From Xanthoparmelia taractica (taxonomy: Eukaryota > Ascomycota > Lecanoromycetes > Lecanorales > Parmeliaceae): DNA of 41,812 bases. Under the pieces are notes generated by a model. It worked only from the letters and a program-made list of their open reading frames with translations. It was not told where the DNA came from and did not search any database. A program made the translations under genes and the position numbers. Numbering within the stretch: position 1 is the stretch's first letter; each line of letters begins with the position of its first letter. Below are positions 21,218 through 32,021 of this stretch, piece after piece. The stretch covers positions 1 through 41,812 of the forward strand of contig JANQBS010000307.1 of assembly GCA_033085395.1 (NCBI GenBank). Reading direction: 5' to 3'.

Positions 21218-22433
21218 AATAATTTTTACTTATTATAAGATAGCTCTATATCAACTTTTCAAAGCATTCAAGCTCTTATGCAAAGTTTGAATCGCTGTCG
21301 GCTCAACACTTCACCCTATAAAGCTGTAAGGCGCCAAAGAGTTGTAACGAAAGTTTCTCAGTAACTCCCTTACGTCCTCCCCTGTTTGTAATCACTTGCG
21401 ACGGTGTCACTCCATAACCACCCTCGTGGGCTGCCTCTGTCCACCTCAGTTATTTCAACACCTTTGCACGTATTGCCCCACCACCTCGAGCCGATCTTTC
21501 CACTCATCTTCCTAGGAGCCTAACCTCAACTTTCCTCCACCCAATAAGATTGGCACCGGGTTGTAGTGGTGTTACAGAAAGCATTCCTGCATTTCTACCA
21601 GCTTAGGTGGCAGCAGTAGAGGTTGCGGGTATGGGGCTTGCCTTCGAAAGTCGCGCTCGTAAGGCCAGCGGCGTGATTTTCGGGATAATGGGGATCAGCG
21701 ATGACACGCCGAGGTAGGGAGAGGATTTAGGCACCTCACTGCCTTAGGATTGTCTGGTGGGTTGCGTTAAGGGTGCTGCAAGCCGATCGAAAGTCGTCGT
21801 GACGGTGAGAACTGTTGTACGTGTATGCAGGCGTGGAACTAGAAGCGCATAATACAGTTAGCTATAGAATCAAAAGTGATCCTAGTCTGTGCGTAGACCT
21901 CACTGGACGTTAAAGGTGCAACAAATGTCATGTTTAATTCTTGAAGCGCGCGGCTTGCTCTAAGCGGGAGATGCATGGGGCGGACACGGTCGACTTGTTT
22001 TAGCTCGGATATAAAACACGGAAGATCCATGACTGTGCAGTTATCATGATAACCAATCACATTCTAGGAACGTCTGCCCGCAGATCAGTCATTGCAATAT
22101 GTTGGGAAGCGAGGCTTAGGCTATAGATACCATGGTCACGGGTTTACCGCTAGTGGAAGTCGCAGATGCCTCACTATTATCTGAGTATCGCTAAATTTTT
22201 CTCAGACAAGATGTCCTTTTCTTAATACATATACTTCACGCATGCTGCCAAAATGCGAGCTGAATCAATTGCAATGCGCAAAGCAAGATGCCGGCCAAGA
22301 GTACAACACATGCCAGTTGCAAGCGTGCAGTTTCCAAGACGCATTACACCATCAGTAGTTGACCTGGCGACGGGTTCTTGAACCAGGAATTTGGCAAATA
22401 AACATTGTATCACCAGGTAGTACTGTGTCTGCC
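21218..22433. other. 1.2-kb intergenic region, no gene seen
   Basis: No convincing coding frame, RNA gene or repeat end. It probably holds the NLR terminator and the promoter and leader of the next gene; an upstream exon of that gene within about 22340-22420 cannot be excluded. Confidence 0.5.
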
Positions 22434-23606
22434 ATGCTTACCATTGGGGAAAGGGTGATTTTTCTGACAGGAGCACCTTTACCAAGCTCACTCGGATGGA
22501 CAGAGGAGGAGCTTTGCGCTCCACTACAACCAGGCTTCGTGGAAAGAATACCCATTGGACCCACTGGGATCTCTACGGCTGACGATAAAGCACCATCTTG
22601 GCGCTTTCTACCGCTCGAGAAGCCCCATCTACCGACTGGCCTTACACAACTCAGTCGAGAGCATGTATCATTCGATGAGTACGGTTATACTAACGGCGAA
22701 ACCTCCTTCCTATCTACAAGCGAGCTCTCGTTCATCTCTACGGACCTTGATGGATATCCAATCGAGCGTTCTCAGGTTTCCGACTCCGACAAAGAAGACG
22801 TATTTACTCAGTACTATGAGCACTCCTTCGCGCTCCACGAAAACATCCCTTCTTCCCAGATCGTAGGCGCAAAATCCCTCGACGAATCATTCACCACGGA
22901 ACCAGAAGACTTCTCCACCGCTTTCCCCACCAGCAGCCAATCCCACCCAGACGCTCAACTCACGCGCTCGAAACTGACATCGAGCCATCTAAGCGACCTC
23001 AAAGACATGCCCAACGCAGCCTACCTACGCTCCATCACCCCGCAAACCATGACCGTGAACCTAGTCGTAGGCATCATCTCCATCTCGCAACCCCGCACCA
23101 TCAACCCCCGCAAAGGCGGCCGATCGTTCGAGCTCGTCGAGATGCTCGTCGGCGACGACACAAAAGCCGGCTTCGGCATCAACATCTGGTTTCCCCCTCC
23201 TCCTTCTCTCGAGAACGCTCATCCCGCACATCAAGATGTCGACATACTACGAACCCAGACTTCGCATCTACGACCCCGGGACGTAATCCTCGCAAAGACG
23301 GTCGCTTTGAGCGCATTCAGAGGCCAAGTCTACGGTCAAAGCTTGCGGCGAGGCATGACTACGCTGGACCTGCTCTACAGAAACGCGCTCGACGGGGACG
23401 ACGCACGGGGTGCTTTTTGCGCCGCGAAGCTCGAGCAAGGCGCCGTGAATGAGCCCCAAGTGCGCAAGGTTAGGGATGTGAGAGACTGGGTTATAAGGTT
23501 TGTGGGAGCCGCTGCGGGGGCGCTGCCTTCTGGGGGCACAGTGTCGGGATCTCGGGTAGGGGATGAGAAGCATATGCAGGCGTTGCCGAATGATACTCCG
23601 CAATGA
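22434..23606 (+). CDS. Conserved-looking protein, possible OB-fold (nucleic-acid-binding) domain
   Basis: 390 aa from the first ATG at 22434; the frame is open further upstream, so an earlier exon is possible. Residues 1-200 are acidic and Ser/Thr-rich with likely disorder. Residues about 200-350 form a compact domain: HLSDLKDMPNAAYLRSI, then alternating beta-like strands (MTVNLVVGIISISQPR, SFELVEMLVGDD, AGFGINIWFPPP) and LRPRDVILAKTVALSAFRG. This pattern (a strand with VG.I..I, a D-D turn, I.LW, then DV+L..V.LS.F.G.VYG) is reminiscent of RPA/telomere-type OB-folds. That is inference from pattern only; I do not recognise a named family. The C-terminal 60 residues include a helix (VRDVRDWVIRFVG). 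The coding strand shifts from C-rich to G-rich toward the end. Confidence 0.65.
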   Translation: MLTIGERVIFLTGAPLPSSLGWTEEELCAPLQPGFVERIPIGPTGISTADDKAPSWRFLPLEKPHLPTGLTQLSREHVSFDEYGYTNGETSFLSTSELSFISTDLDGYPIERSQVSDSDKEDVFTQYYEHSFALHENIPSSQIVGAKSLDESFTTEPEDFSTAFPTSSQSHPDAQLTRSKLTSSHLSDLKDMPNAAYLRSITPQTMTVNLVVGIISISQPRTINPRKGGRSFELVEMLVGDDTKAGFGINIWFPPPPSLENAHPAHQDVDILRTQTSHLRPRDVILAKTVALSAFRGQVYGQSLRRGMTTLDLLYRNALDGDDARGAFCAAKLEQGAVNEPQVRKVRDVRDWVIRFVGAAAGALPSGGTVSGSRVGDEKHMQALPNDTPQ

Positions 23607-24064
23607 TTGAGCGGCTTTTATAATGCCAGTCTAGTGTTATGGGGCGTTGTCCAGTGCGGATCTTACGACTTGGGAGGTACTCATGCGGACATGGAAGCGT
23701 ATTGGATAAATATTGATAGCTTCTTTTAACGCTGGGATGGAGATGAACAGTAGATGTGACAGCCGCCTATGCTTCGAGAGTTCATTGCAATGTGCGCGAG
23801 CTGGTCGGGAAGGTTGTTGCTCAAGGGTGAATGATTGATGGTCTGACTGATAGATGATTTTCGGTACAGACGTGATAAGGCAGGAAGGTGTGCACACGCG
23901 GTCGGTGCTAAGGTACAACAGGGTTTATAGATGGTGGCCAGGCAAGAAGGCAACAGCGGTATATTGTGTATTCACACCGCAAACACTTCGCAACGTCCAA
24001 ATGTAACAAAATGGTGCAGTGGCTTCAGAGGTATCATAATCCAGCATCCATATCATATAATGTT

Positions 24065-24364
24065 GCCTCCGAAAAGGGTTATCATAAATCCAAAGATCCT
24101 TTGGGTCCGTCTCTCCTTGCCTTCTCCCCGAGCCATCCCTATGCCCCCCACTCGCTCTTGATTGGCGCCTCCCAGAAGCGTTACTACAAACCCACGGATC
24201 CCATTCGGTCCGTCACTCCATCCCTTCTCCCCCCGGCCGTCCCGATACATCCCCCTCGCTCTTGGCTGTCGCCTCCCAGAAGCGTTACCACAAACCCAAG
24301 GATCCCATTCGGTCCTTCTCTCCATCCCTTCTTCGTTGCCATCCCCATGCCCCCCCTCGCTCTA
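24065..24364. repeat. About 103-bp tandem repeat, three imperfect copies
   Basis: Copies begin near 24065, 24167 and 24271, each opening GCCTCC.(A)GAAG.GTTA..A.AAA(T/C)CCA and containing GGATCCCATTCGGTCC and CCATCCC elements. They sit just after the stop codon of the leftward MFS gene, so its 3' UTR probably carries them. Confidence 0.8.
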
Positions 24365-24380
24365 AACTTTTCCTACATCT

Positions 24381-25970
24381 TCAATCCTCCTGTTCCTCCA
24401 CCACAACCCCCTTATCGACTTCCAGTCTCCCCTTCGTAACCTTGCCCACCAATCCCAAGCACAACGCGCACGGCACAGCAGCCGCACTCACCACCGCCTG
24501 AAAAATCAACGCCTTGCCCATCGTAAAAGGCGGATCACCCTCGCTACCCGCTTTCAAAGCATCGCTGACAACAATGAAGATCCCACCCAGCAACTGGCCG
24601 CCAGTCCAGCAGATCGTCGAGCCGGCTTCCGGACCCACGGGCCATGTGACTTCGACCAACCATTCCAGCGCCACGGGGACGAGGGAGAAAGACGCCGCGC
24701 CCAGGCACGCAAGGATGATGAACGGAGCCGCGAGGCCACGGGTTCCGGGCGCCCAGATGAAGGCGAGATAGCACAGCGCGATCAGCGGCACGGCGGTCTT
24801 GATGAAGGGTAGATAGGCCTTTGTGCGGTCCATGATTGGCGATGTGATGGCCGCGCTGACGAGCCCGACGAGTATGAGCACCGCGCCCGCGATGCCGCTT
24901 TGGGTTTCCGAATAGCCGTAGGGGGTCAGGACTTGAGTGAGGAGGGAGGAGAGCGAGTTGAAGAAACCGACGTAGACGGCGAAGGGCAGGAAGAGGAAGT
25001 AGAAGGTTGGGTTGTCGCCTAGTATTCTGACTGTTTCGCGCAGGCCGGGGGCGGTGTGGGTGGACGAGGGTGAGACGGGTGTGGGCGGTTTGGAGGGAAT
25101 GAAGAATGATGGGATGCAGACGACGGTCGAGATGATGGCGACGTAGAGGACCATGTTTGGTATATCAGATGCTCTGCTTGCTAGGAACGGATTTATGAGT
25201 TGTCCGAGCGCGCCGCCGAACGGGTTTGCGAGCGATGCGATCGCGGTGGCGGAAACGCGGCCGGCGGGGGTGAACCAGATGTCTGAGTAGCGCGTGGGTG
25301 CCGAGAGGACAAAGGGTTGCGCCAGACCGATGAGGATCTGACCGAACATCGTGAGGCCGAAGCTGGGAGGTGAGGTGCGCGTGCCAGCAAACCGTATCCA
25401 ATTGCCGAGCAGAATAAGAATGGCTGCTGTGATGATCGCAAGGCGGGGGCCGCCGGTATGCAGAGTCCATATCGTAGCTGGGGAGGCTGCGACAAAGGCG
25501 AAGAGGAAGCCGGTCGAGAGCCAATTGATGATGCTGGGGTTTGTGAGGTAGAAGTCTGCGGCGGTGTTGGCGACGGCAGAGAAGGAGAGCCACTGCGCGA
25601 TAGCTGTTAGCGATTGAGGGTCCTGAGTGGGCTGTGGGCACTGAAATTGAGTGGTACTTACGTCCCAGCTCACGACAATGTTAAGCAGAATCAACTGGGT
25701 GAGGCCGAACCACCTAATCTTGTACACCCGGTATTCTGTATGCCCTCCATTTATTGGTGACGCTATCTCCTCTTCACCAGGAACACGTAGCCGCGAACCT
25801 GAAGCGTCTCCATTGCTCTGCTCGTCCGTGTATCTCTGCTCCAACTGCGATGGTTGTTTATCCTCCCTTGTCTGCTGAGGACTCATATTCCCCATCTCCA
25901 GTGAGTCGTCGCAAAGGAGATGCTCCGTTTCATTATGTATCTGGCATCCTTCAGCTTGGTCTCCATGCAT
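24381..25970 (-). CDS. MFS transporter (FLVCR-like branch)
   Basis: Twelve-helix-type major facilitator. Exons on the complement: 25662-25970 and 24381-25592; intron 25593-25661 (69 bp, GTAAGT...GCGCAG); 506 aa. The join gives IVVSWDWLSFSAVANTAADFY, matching helix 1 of FLVCR/DIRC2-like MFS proteins; the intron is stop-free and a multiple of three, so a longer unspliced frame exists. An N-terminal cytosolic tail of about 80 residues precedes the first helix. Recognisable parts: GNWIRFAGTR between helices 3 and 4, GQILIGLAQPFVLSAPTRYSDIWF, and SPIMDRTKAYLPFIKTAVPL in the second half. Human FLVCRs carry choline and heme; substrate here is unknown. The coding strand goes from C-rich 5' to G-rich 3'. 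Confidence 0.87.
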   Translation of the reverse strand: MHGDQAEGCQIHNETEHLLCDDSLEMGNMSPQQTREDKQPSQLEQRYTDEQSNGDASGSRLRVPGEEEIASPINGGHTEYRVYKIRWFGLTQLILLNIVVSWDVSTTQFQCPQPTQDPQSLTAIAQWLSFSAVANTAADFYLTNPSIINWLSTGFLFAFVAASPATIWTLHTGGPRLAIITAAILILLGNWIRFAGTRTSPPSFGLTMFGQILIGLAQPFVLSAPTRYSDIWFTPAGRVSATAIASLANPFGGALGQLINPFLASRASDIPNMVLYVAIISTVVCIPSFFIPSKPPTPVSPSSTHTAPGLRETVRILGDNPTFYFLFLPFAVYVGFFNSLSSLLTQVLTPYGYSETQSGIAGAVLILVGLVSAAITSPIMDRTKAYLPFIKTAVPLIALCYLAFIWAPGTRGLAAPFIILACLGAASFSLVPVALEWLVEVTWPVGPEAGSTICWTGGQLLGGIFIVVSDALKAGSEGDPPFTMGKALIFQAVVSAAAVPCALCLGLVGKVTKGRLEVDKGVVVEEQED

Positions 25971-26399
25971 TATCCGGAGACATTATGAGGATAAGAAAAC
26001 AAACGGTCATTGGAAATACGCCAGGTTGGATAGCCGAGGTTTGTTGGAGCCCTCAGCCCTAAGCTAGCCAATCACGTGGGGGACAGAAATATCCGCACCC
26101 CTAGAGTTGCTGAGAAAGAAGTCGTCAAAATCGTAGGCATTAAGGCACGACTGCAACTTGGGTGCTGTTATAACATCACTAAATACATCCACATATTCAG
26201 GAAAATCTGGGTTCTTCGAGCACTCCACTAGAGGGAGGATCCCCGAGGCCATGTGCAATTATTATCCCTAGTCAAGACGGTATTCATCTTCACATCCCGA
26301 CCTATGACTTTGCATCTGTTCGAATCAAGTACAGAGGCGCGATGGCTTAGTCATAGGGATAACGACTCTATATCGTCCTTTCATTCAGAATACCAGTTC

Positions 26400-29300
26400 T
26401 CACGAGCTTCGATGCCCGAGCAATCTTCAACGATAGCTCCTGCAACGAGATATTTGCCATTAGCCCTAGAACTGGCAATGCGGCATCAAGCTCTCGCAGA
26501 ATTCAATTGCGCATTTCAAATGCCACAAGTGAGTCGATGCCGTACTCTGACAATGATCTCAACCGGCTGATAGTTCCCACTGGAATCATCAAGAGATTTG
26601 ACGTCTTGGCAATAAGTTCGGCGCAAGTCTCTCGCGTTACTTCCTCCAGTGATCTGGAGTGTTTCAGAGTCTCACGGATGCGAGGAGCGGTATTAGTTGT
26701 CTCCCTATCGGTCTTCTGCGAAGTCTCCAACCCTGCGCGACGAAAATGAGAGAAGAGCGGAGTCTGAAAGACTCGACCGGCTGTTTCTGTCCAGTTTTTG
26801 AGGCCAATGATTGTAGAGGTCGGCCCACGTGGTCTCTGGCGAGACTATAGCTGATTGGATAATTGCCATCACTTCCCCCTCATTCAAATCACGACTCCAG
26901 AGGCCTCTAACACCTCTTCGCGCCAAGGATTTCTCCGCGACTATCCCGATATCGACGACTTTGCCCAGGTCAAGCGTGACTGCAGGTAGTCCTTTGGCGA
27001 TTACGGAAATCAGCGAAGGCATCTTGAAAAACAGATGCAGACACATATGCCGCCTGGCTAGGATCCTCGGCTAGGCCAACCACTAAAGACAGCATGATGA
27101 AGAAATCCAAGTCAACCTTCGAGAGTGCGTTGTGTAGGTTCCAGATATCGTCCACTTTCAGCTTCATGACATCGTTGTAGTCTTGAAGCTTCATTCTGGC
27201 GAAGAGATCGGCCTTCATTTTTAGTCAGTCATGATTAGTACTAGTCGTTGAGTCAAACTGTAATTTATAAAGCCTCGTCACCTTTGATAGAAGAGCTCTA
27301 TGGATTATAACCCGAATGGAGGGCATTTCATTCCCATACTCTTTTAAAAGTCCATCCAAGTTATTAGCATTGCTAATATTATATCTGGACACAAACACCC
27401 GAGCGCATTGATCTTTAGCAACGCGATTAGGTCTTTGGACTTTTGCTTGTGCGATCCGCTTCGAGACGCAAAGATGAAGTGCCTGGCTCCGTGGTTAATT
27501 CCACCAGGTTCTCCAATCAAAGGATACAAAACTTCATCACGTAAGACTTTGACGCCCGTGGAGGAGGATGTGATCTTGAGCTTCTTATCGTGCCGAGGCA
27601 TCATGACCATCCTGCCCATGTCTTTACTGGACTGCATGATGCGTAACGCCCTGGTAGCGTTTACTTATATTTATGAATCGTCCAAAGGGGGCGATACAAT
27701 TCCATGTCAGACGCAGGGCTTTCACAGAGAGAGTTCATAATGACATCTACACCTTTTCCCTGGGTCATCATTATGATACCTTCAGCAAATTTACTATCTC
27801 GACTGGAAAAGATGTTTTCTTTGGGAATATTGTACTTATCAAGACCACAGTTCCGGCGGGCTTCAAAAGCCCATTTATAGATCTCATCGTATTTTCAACG
27901 CAGGTGATGACATGTACTACATTGACCGCAACGACCAAGCCATATGAGCGTGACCCGTACCCCTGTTGAACAGGATCTACTTCTACATCGAATCCACTCC
28001 AACCCTCTGGCTTCTCTGCTGCCTTCATAGAGAAAGCGAATGAGAGATTTTTGAAATCGTAGTTCGCGAGGTATCTCAATGAGTCGAATCATGATTCGTC
28101 GAGGAGTTTCCGTTGATGTTGAGTCTTTGATCCTAACACGAAGAAGGTCATCTTCTAGAGTAACTTCTAGAGTAGATCTATCTGCCTATCCCACAGATTA
28201 TCCTTTCTGTCCAATACGAGTTTGAGTGAATTCATGCGTATAATGGCAAGTTTCCAAGCACATCACTGCTCCTAAAGCCAATAGGAAAATTACCAACATT
28301 CACGATTATGCAACACCCCTCTCTAACAGATAGAGCCAGAAGCTCGCGACAAGTGCATTCACGTTGCGCACAAGAAATGCCTTATACTAAACGCGTATAG
28401 CATTACTCTCTCTCCATCCTACTAGAGTATCTACTTAAAAGGGCCCTGGAGGGCTAAATGGGGACCAATCTTAACCAATCTATCAACAGTGATATCCAGG
28501 GTCTCTATGAAACAGAATACTACGAACAGAGCCTAGAGATTGAACTGGATCCACCATATTCGAGATCCAACAAATGATGCCAAGGTCCGAAATGTGACCT
28601 ACTTTCCGGTGATAGAAGAGTAGAACCCTTCTTGGCTACCGCCTGCAACAGAGACGTCCGGGAGGGGAAGATATTCACTCACTACATCTTCCAAGTGTTG
28701 TGCAGGGTAGGCACCGTCGACTACAAGTTCGTGGAAAATATATTTCCCTACCTCCAGGACTTTAGACAGCTCTCAAATAGGGAGAGAAGGTAATTGCCTC
28801 GATCGGCCATCGAAGGACAGATGTTGTAGGTGAACCCTACGAAACTCAAAGTCCTTGTTACCAAAGGCCTTGGCCAGCTGAGATAGTGAATGTGCTGCGA
28901 AGGCTGCTTTCCAAGGCAGCTTGGAACGACGCTCGCTGAGTGCGTACGCAAGATCTCCAATAGGTTCGTCTTGACAACCATTTTGATGTTCTTTCGATAC
29001 TGAGAAAGATTGTTCAGCTTGTTTCTCTCAGAAAGCTCATGGAAAGAAGACAACGGAAATATTCGAGACTCGTTTTCCCTCTCAGAGGTTAATTCTCCAT
29101 TTTTCATGCCATGCGTACTTTCTAACTGTGTCGTCGGTCTTTGATACCTCCCAATTAGACCTTGTGATCAAATGTAGCCGCATGTATCATCTATTATGGC
29201 ATGTGCATCACTGCCACCGAAGCCGAAATTATTCATCGGGGCTCAGCGAATACTGTCACTTAGCCACGTTCGTATACTCGTAGATTACTATGGAGCCATG

Positions 29301-29780
29301 AAGTATGGTAAATGACATGCGAAGAAGCCTCCCTGTATGTTCCACTTTTCCATTAGAATTCGGGCACTGGGTTTCTGGAACTTAAAATGTGGCAGGATAA
29401 AGTCGTTCTCCAGCATTTGTACTGCTTTGTCCACAGCACCAACACCGCACTCGCCTTCCAAGTGCCCGATGTTTGGACTTATAAGGTCCAATCATAAGGG
29501 ACTAACCAGCCAATCTACCCTGTGCGAAGAATCTAGACAAGGAAGCCGGTCCCATGAGCTTCGACGTAGCTTGTCTGTTGTTTGTACTTTTCATGGGCTG
29601 ATGATGATGAGGGTATTATGATTAACATCAGGGTTGCCGCTGTGCTGAAGTGAGTCCATGCTGTAGTCTTGTGGTGAATAAGGGATTGGAGGACAAAAGG
29701 AAAGAAGGCTTCGAAATACGTTGTCAGCTCCGAGTTGAGGGTTCAAAATGTGGTGGGAGTTCTCTCTAAAAATCAGCAAA
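26400..29780 (-). pseudogene. Collapsed highly reducing polyketide synthase (KS-AT-MT-KR-ACP remnants)
   Basis: Fragments in the correct PKS order are spread over about 3.4 kb of the complement in different frames with many stops; an intact gene would be about 7 kb. KS: EAHGTG (29546-29562) and PNIGHLEGECGVGAV (29420-29480). KS-AT linker: SRIFPLSSFHELSERNKLNN (about 29010-29060). AT end: YSSITGK (about 28600-28740). Methyltransferase: QGYGSRSYGLVVAVNVVHV (27771-28079). KR: GARHFIFASRSGS (about 27440-27540) and KVDDIWNLHNALSKVDLDFF with PSQAAYVSAS (27000-27218). ACP: LSEYGIDSLVAFEMRN (26503-26560), where the next Trp codon is TGA; DAALPVLGLMA follows. DH and ER were not found. Some stops are TGG-to-TGA-like, but large deletions and frameshifts dominate. 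It cannot make a product. Confidence 0.85.
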
Positions 29781-29905
29781 TCGGCATCAATTGCTTGCGT
29801 AGCTCTAAAACTGTATCAAAAAGGATCCGCTATTCTCAAATCATGTGCGAGTATTCTAAATGGTGCATTTGCAAACGGGATCGACATCAAATCCAAGGGT
29901 CTCAT

Positions 29906-30125
29906 AGTCTGAGATACATGGTGGCTGCTACTGAGCCATAGTGTTGCATCAAAGCTGATAAGCGAAATTCAAGTGTCCCATAACCTGTTATATATGTTAG
30001 CTGCTACTACGCCATATGGTTTGCATCAGAGCTGATCATCGGAATTCAAGTCTGTGACTGTCATACATGGTAGCTGCTATTGCGTCATATGGTTGCATCA
30101 AAGCTGATAATCGAGTTGAGGTCTG
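29906..30125. repeat. About 75-bp tandem repeat, nearly three copies
   Basis: Units start near 29921, 29996 and 30070, each with (G)GTAGCTGCTA.T..G.CATATGGTTGCATCA.AGCTGAT.A..GAATTCAAGT-like sequence, about 85-90% alike. They lie between the PKS remnant and the lipase gene. No coding or transposon signature. Confidence 0.8.
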
Positions 30126-30624
30126 GATGACCGAAGTGCGCATTAGCGAATCGTATGGTTGCCTGCCGCAAGCGGGATTGCCTACCAGGCTCCATATGCA
30201 CGTTACCTGCAGTGTGCATGTTCGTGTTTTCCCTGCGTATGCACGTCGCAAAAGCTCTGCGTGATCATGTTCAGCTCCTCAAAATGAGCGTTCTTCGATG
30301 TAACGCTGAGACAACGCCCTACATCGGAAGGAATATTGAGGGTCATGGGAGCTTCCAAAAAATGTACAAACGAGGGAGTCATTGTCAGCTGTCCCCCAAT
30401 AGATGATGACTTGTGAGCGCGGTTCTCCAGATAAGAGGACCTGCCGCAAGGGAGACCGCAAGTTTATTGGCTTGATTGAACTGGTCACTGCTACATCACG
30501 GATTCATGGGCGCCTGCAGGAAGTCTAATCTAAACACATCATATTTCTCATAACGCTAGGCATCTTCCCTATCAAATTTTTTTTTCTCATTTCGCCCTTT
30601 GAAATATCCAACCCAGTCGAAATC

Positions 30625-31893
30625 ATGAGTGGGCTACCCAAAGCGATCCTCGACGCTCTCGAGTTTGAAAAGGCCACTCGGGTCAAAGGTTCAGTGCTTG
30701 ACGACCCTTTCTACCAATGCCCATCCGGCTCCTCGCAAGCTGCACCTGGCACACTGCTCAAGGTTGAGAAAGATGTCGACACGACACCATACTTGATTCC
30801 CGCGGGTACTGCATTATCAAAGTTTGTTTATCAATCTGAGAGACTTAACGGGGCACCGGTTCCTGTATCTGGTTTCATCCTGTGGCCATACGCTACTCGC
30901 TCTTACCAGGACGGCTACCCGGTTGTGGCATGGGCTCATGGAACGAGTGGGGCAAACACCAATCAGGCCCCTTCGAACTATAAGAACCTACTGCAGCATT
31001 TTCTTGCCCCATATCAACTTGCACTCCAAGGCTACGTAGTGGTCGCGACAGACTACGCAGGGCTGGGCGTGCAAAAGGATGCCTCTGGAGTGCCCATCAT
31101 GCATGAGTATCTGGCGTCCCCCAGCCAAGGAAGCGACGTTATTCACTCAGTATCCGCAGCGAGGATGGCTTTTCCAGAACTTTCCAAGGACTTTGTTGTA
31201 ATTGGCCATTCTCAGGGAGGGGGAGCAGCGTGGGCGGTCGCACAAAAAGCAGCTGCAGGCCCAATCCCCGGTTATCTTGGAGCCATCGCGATATCTCCCT
31301 ATACGAACTTTCTCATCGAGGAGAGCGTGTTCGGTCCTCGTGTTGCAGCGGCTATATCCGGGGTCATAGCTGCGTACTTCCCAGACTTTGACCCTCGAGA
31401 TATCCTCACTTCTGAAGGAGAGAAACGTGTCTCCCTGATGTTCCAGACTGACGCAGGCGTGGCAGCATCTATAGCACTGTTTCACGATGCAGATCTTGTC
31501 AAACCGGACTGGAGAGAAAATCAGTATATCCAAAAATTTGCAAACTTGACTGGTAACGGAGGGAAACCAATCCAAGGACCGCTCCTCGTGATCCATGGTG
31601 AAGCCGATGTGATAAACAGCCCGGCTGGACTCAAGACGGCCTTAGCAAAGACTGCGGATCTCTTTCCTTCGGCTCAACTCGACTCCATATGGCTTCCGGA
31701 CGTAAGGCACACCGCCGCTCTTGGGGCTTCTCAACATTTGTGGATGGATTGGATCGCGGACCGCTTTGCAGGCCTCGAAGTTCCGCCGGGTCATCGGACA
31801 TCTCGGCTAACGAGCACTCGCCCAAGCACTGCCTACCACAAGGATCAGAATTGGTATCTCGAGGCAGCATCACAATTCTATCAGACAGTCTGA
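30625..31893 (+). CDS. LIP-family (secretory-lipase-type) alpha/beta hydrolase
   Basis: Single exon, 422 aa, intact. Fits the fungal secretory lipase (LIP) family: PVVAWAHGTSGANTNQAPS for the oxyanion region, YVVVATDYAGLG, and the nucleophile elbow IGHSQGGGAAWA with Ser196. Likely Asp328 (HGEADVI) and His362 (DVRHTAAL) complete the triad. Unlike most LIP members it has no signal peptide (MSGLPKAILDALEFEKATRV), so it may be intracellular. Substrate is unknown: triacylglycerol lipase, esterase or a tailoring hydrolase are all possible. Start chosen at the ATG after a T-rich and CCAACCCAG leader. A Tc1/mariner element lies 26 bp after the stop, so the 3' UTR is probably transposon-derived. Confidence 0.88.
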   Translation: MSGLPKAILDALEFEKATRVKGSVLDDPFYQCPSGSSQAAPGTLLKVEKDVDTTPYLIPAGTALSKFVYQSERLNGAPVPVSGFILWPYATRSYQDGYPVVAWAHGTSGANTNQAPSNYKNLLQHFLAPYQLALQGYVVVATDYAGLGVQKDASGVPIMHEYLASPSQGSDVIHSVSAARMAFPELSKDFVVIGHSQGGGAAWAVAQKAAAGPIPGYLGAIAISPYTNFLIEESVFGPRVAAAISGVIAAYFPDFDPRDILTSEGEKRVSLMFQTDAGVAASIALFHDADLVKPDWRENQYIQKFANLTGNGGKPIQGPLLVIHGEADVINSPAGLKTALAKTADLFPSAQLDSIWLPDVRHTAALGASQHLWMDWIADRFAGLEVPPGHRTSRLTSTRPSTAYHKDQNWYLEAASQFYQTV

Positions 31894-31920
31894 TAAGGCA
31901 GAAACGGGCACAACAGTACA

Positions 31921-31944
31921 CAGGGGGTGACAAAAGTCACCGGA
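31921..31944 (+). repeat. Left terminal inverted repeat of the Tc1/mariner element
   Basis: 24 bp, exact reverse complement of 33356-33379. Confidence 0.95.
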
Positions 31945-32021
31945 ATGCCAAGCCTTGCCAAGGCTACACCAAAATCCTTCGAATATCCACTGGTTTATAA
32001 CTATTATTGATTCTATATCTA

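Noticed and set aside
26064..26258. Minus frame beyond the ACP as a PKS C-terminal domain
   Set aside because: No recognisable thioesterase, reductase or acyltransferase motif; may be chance.
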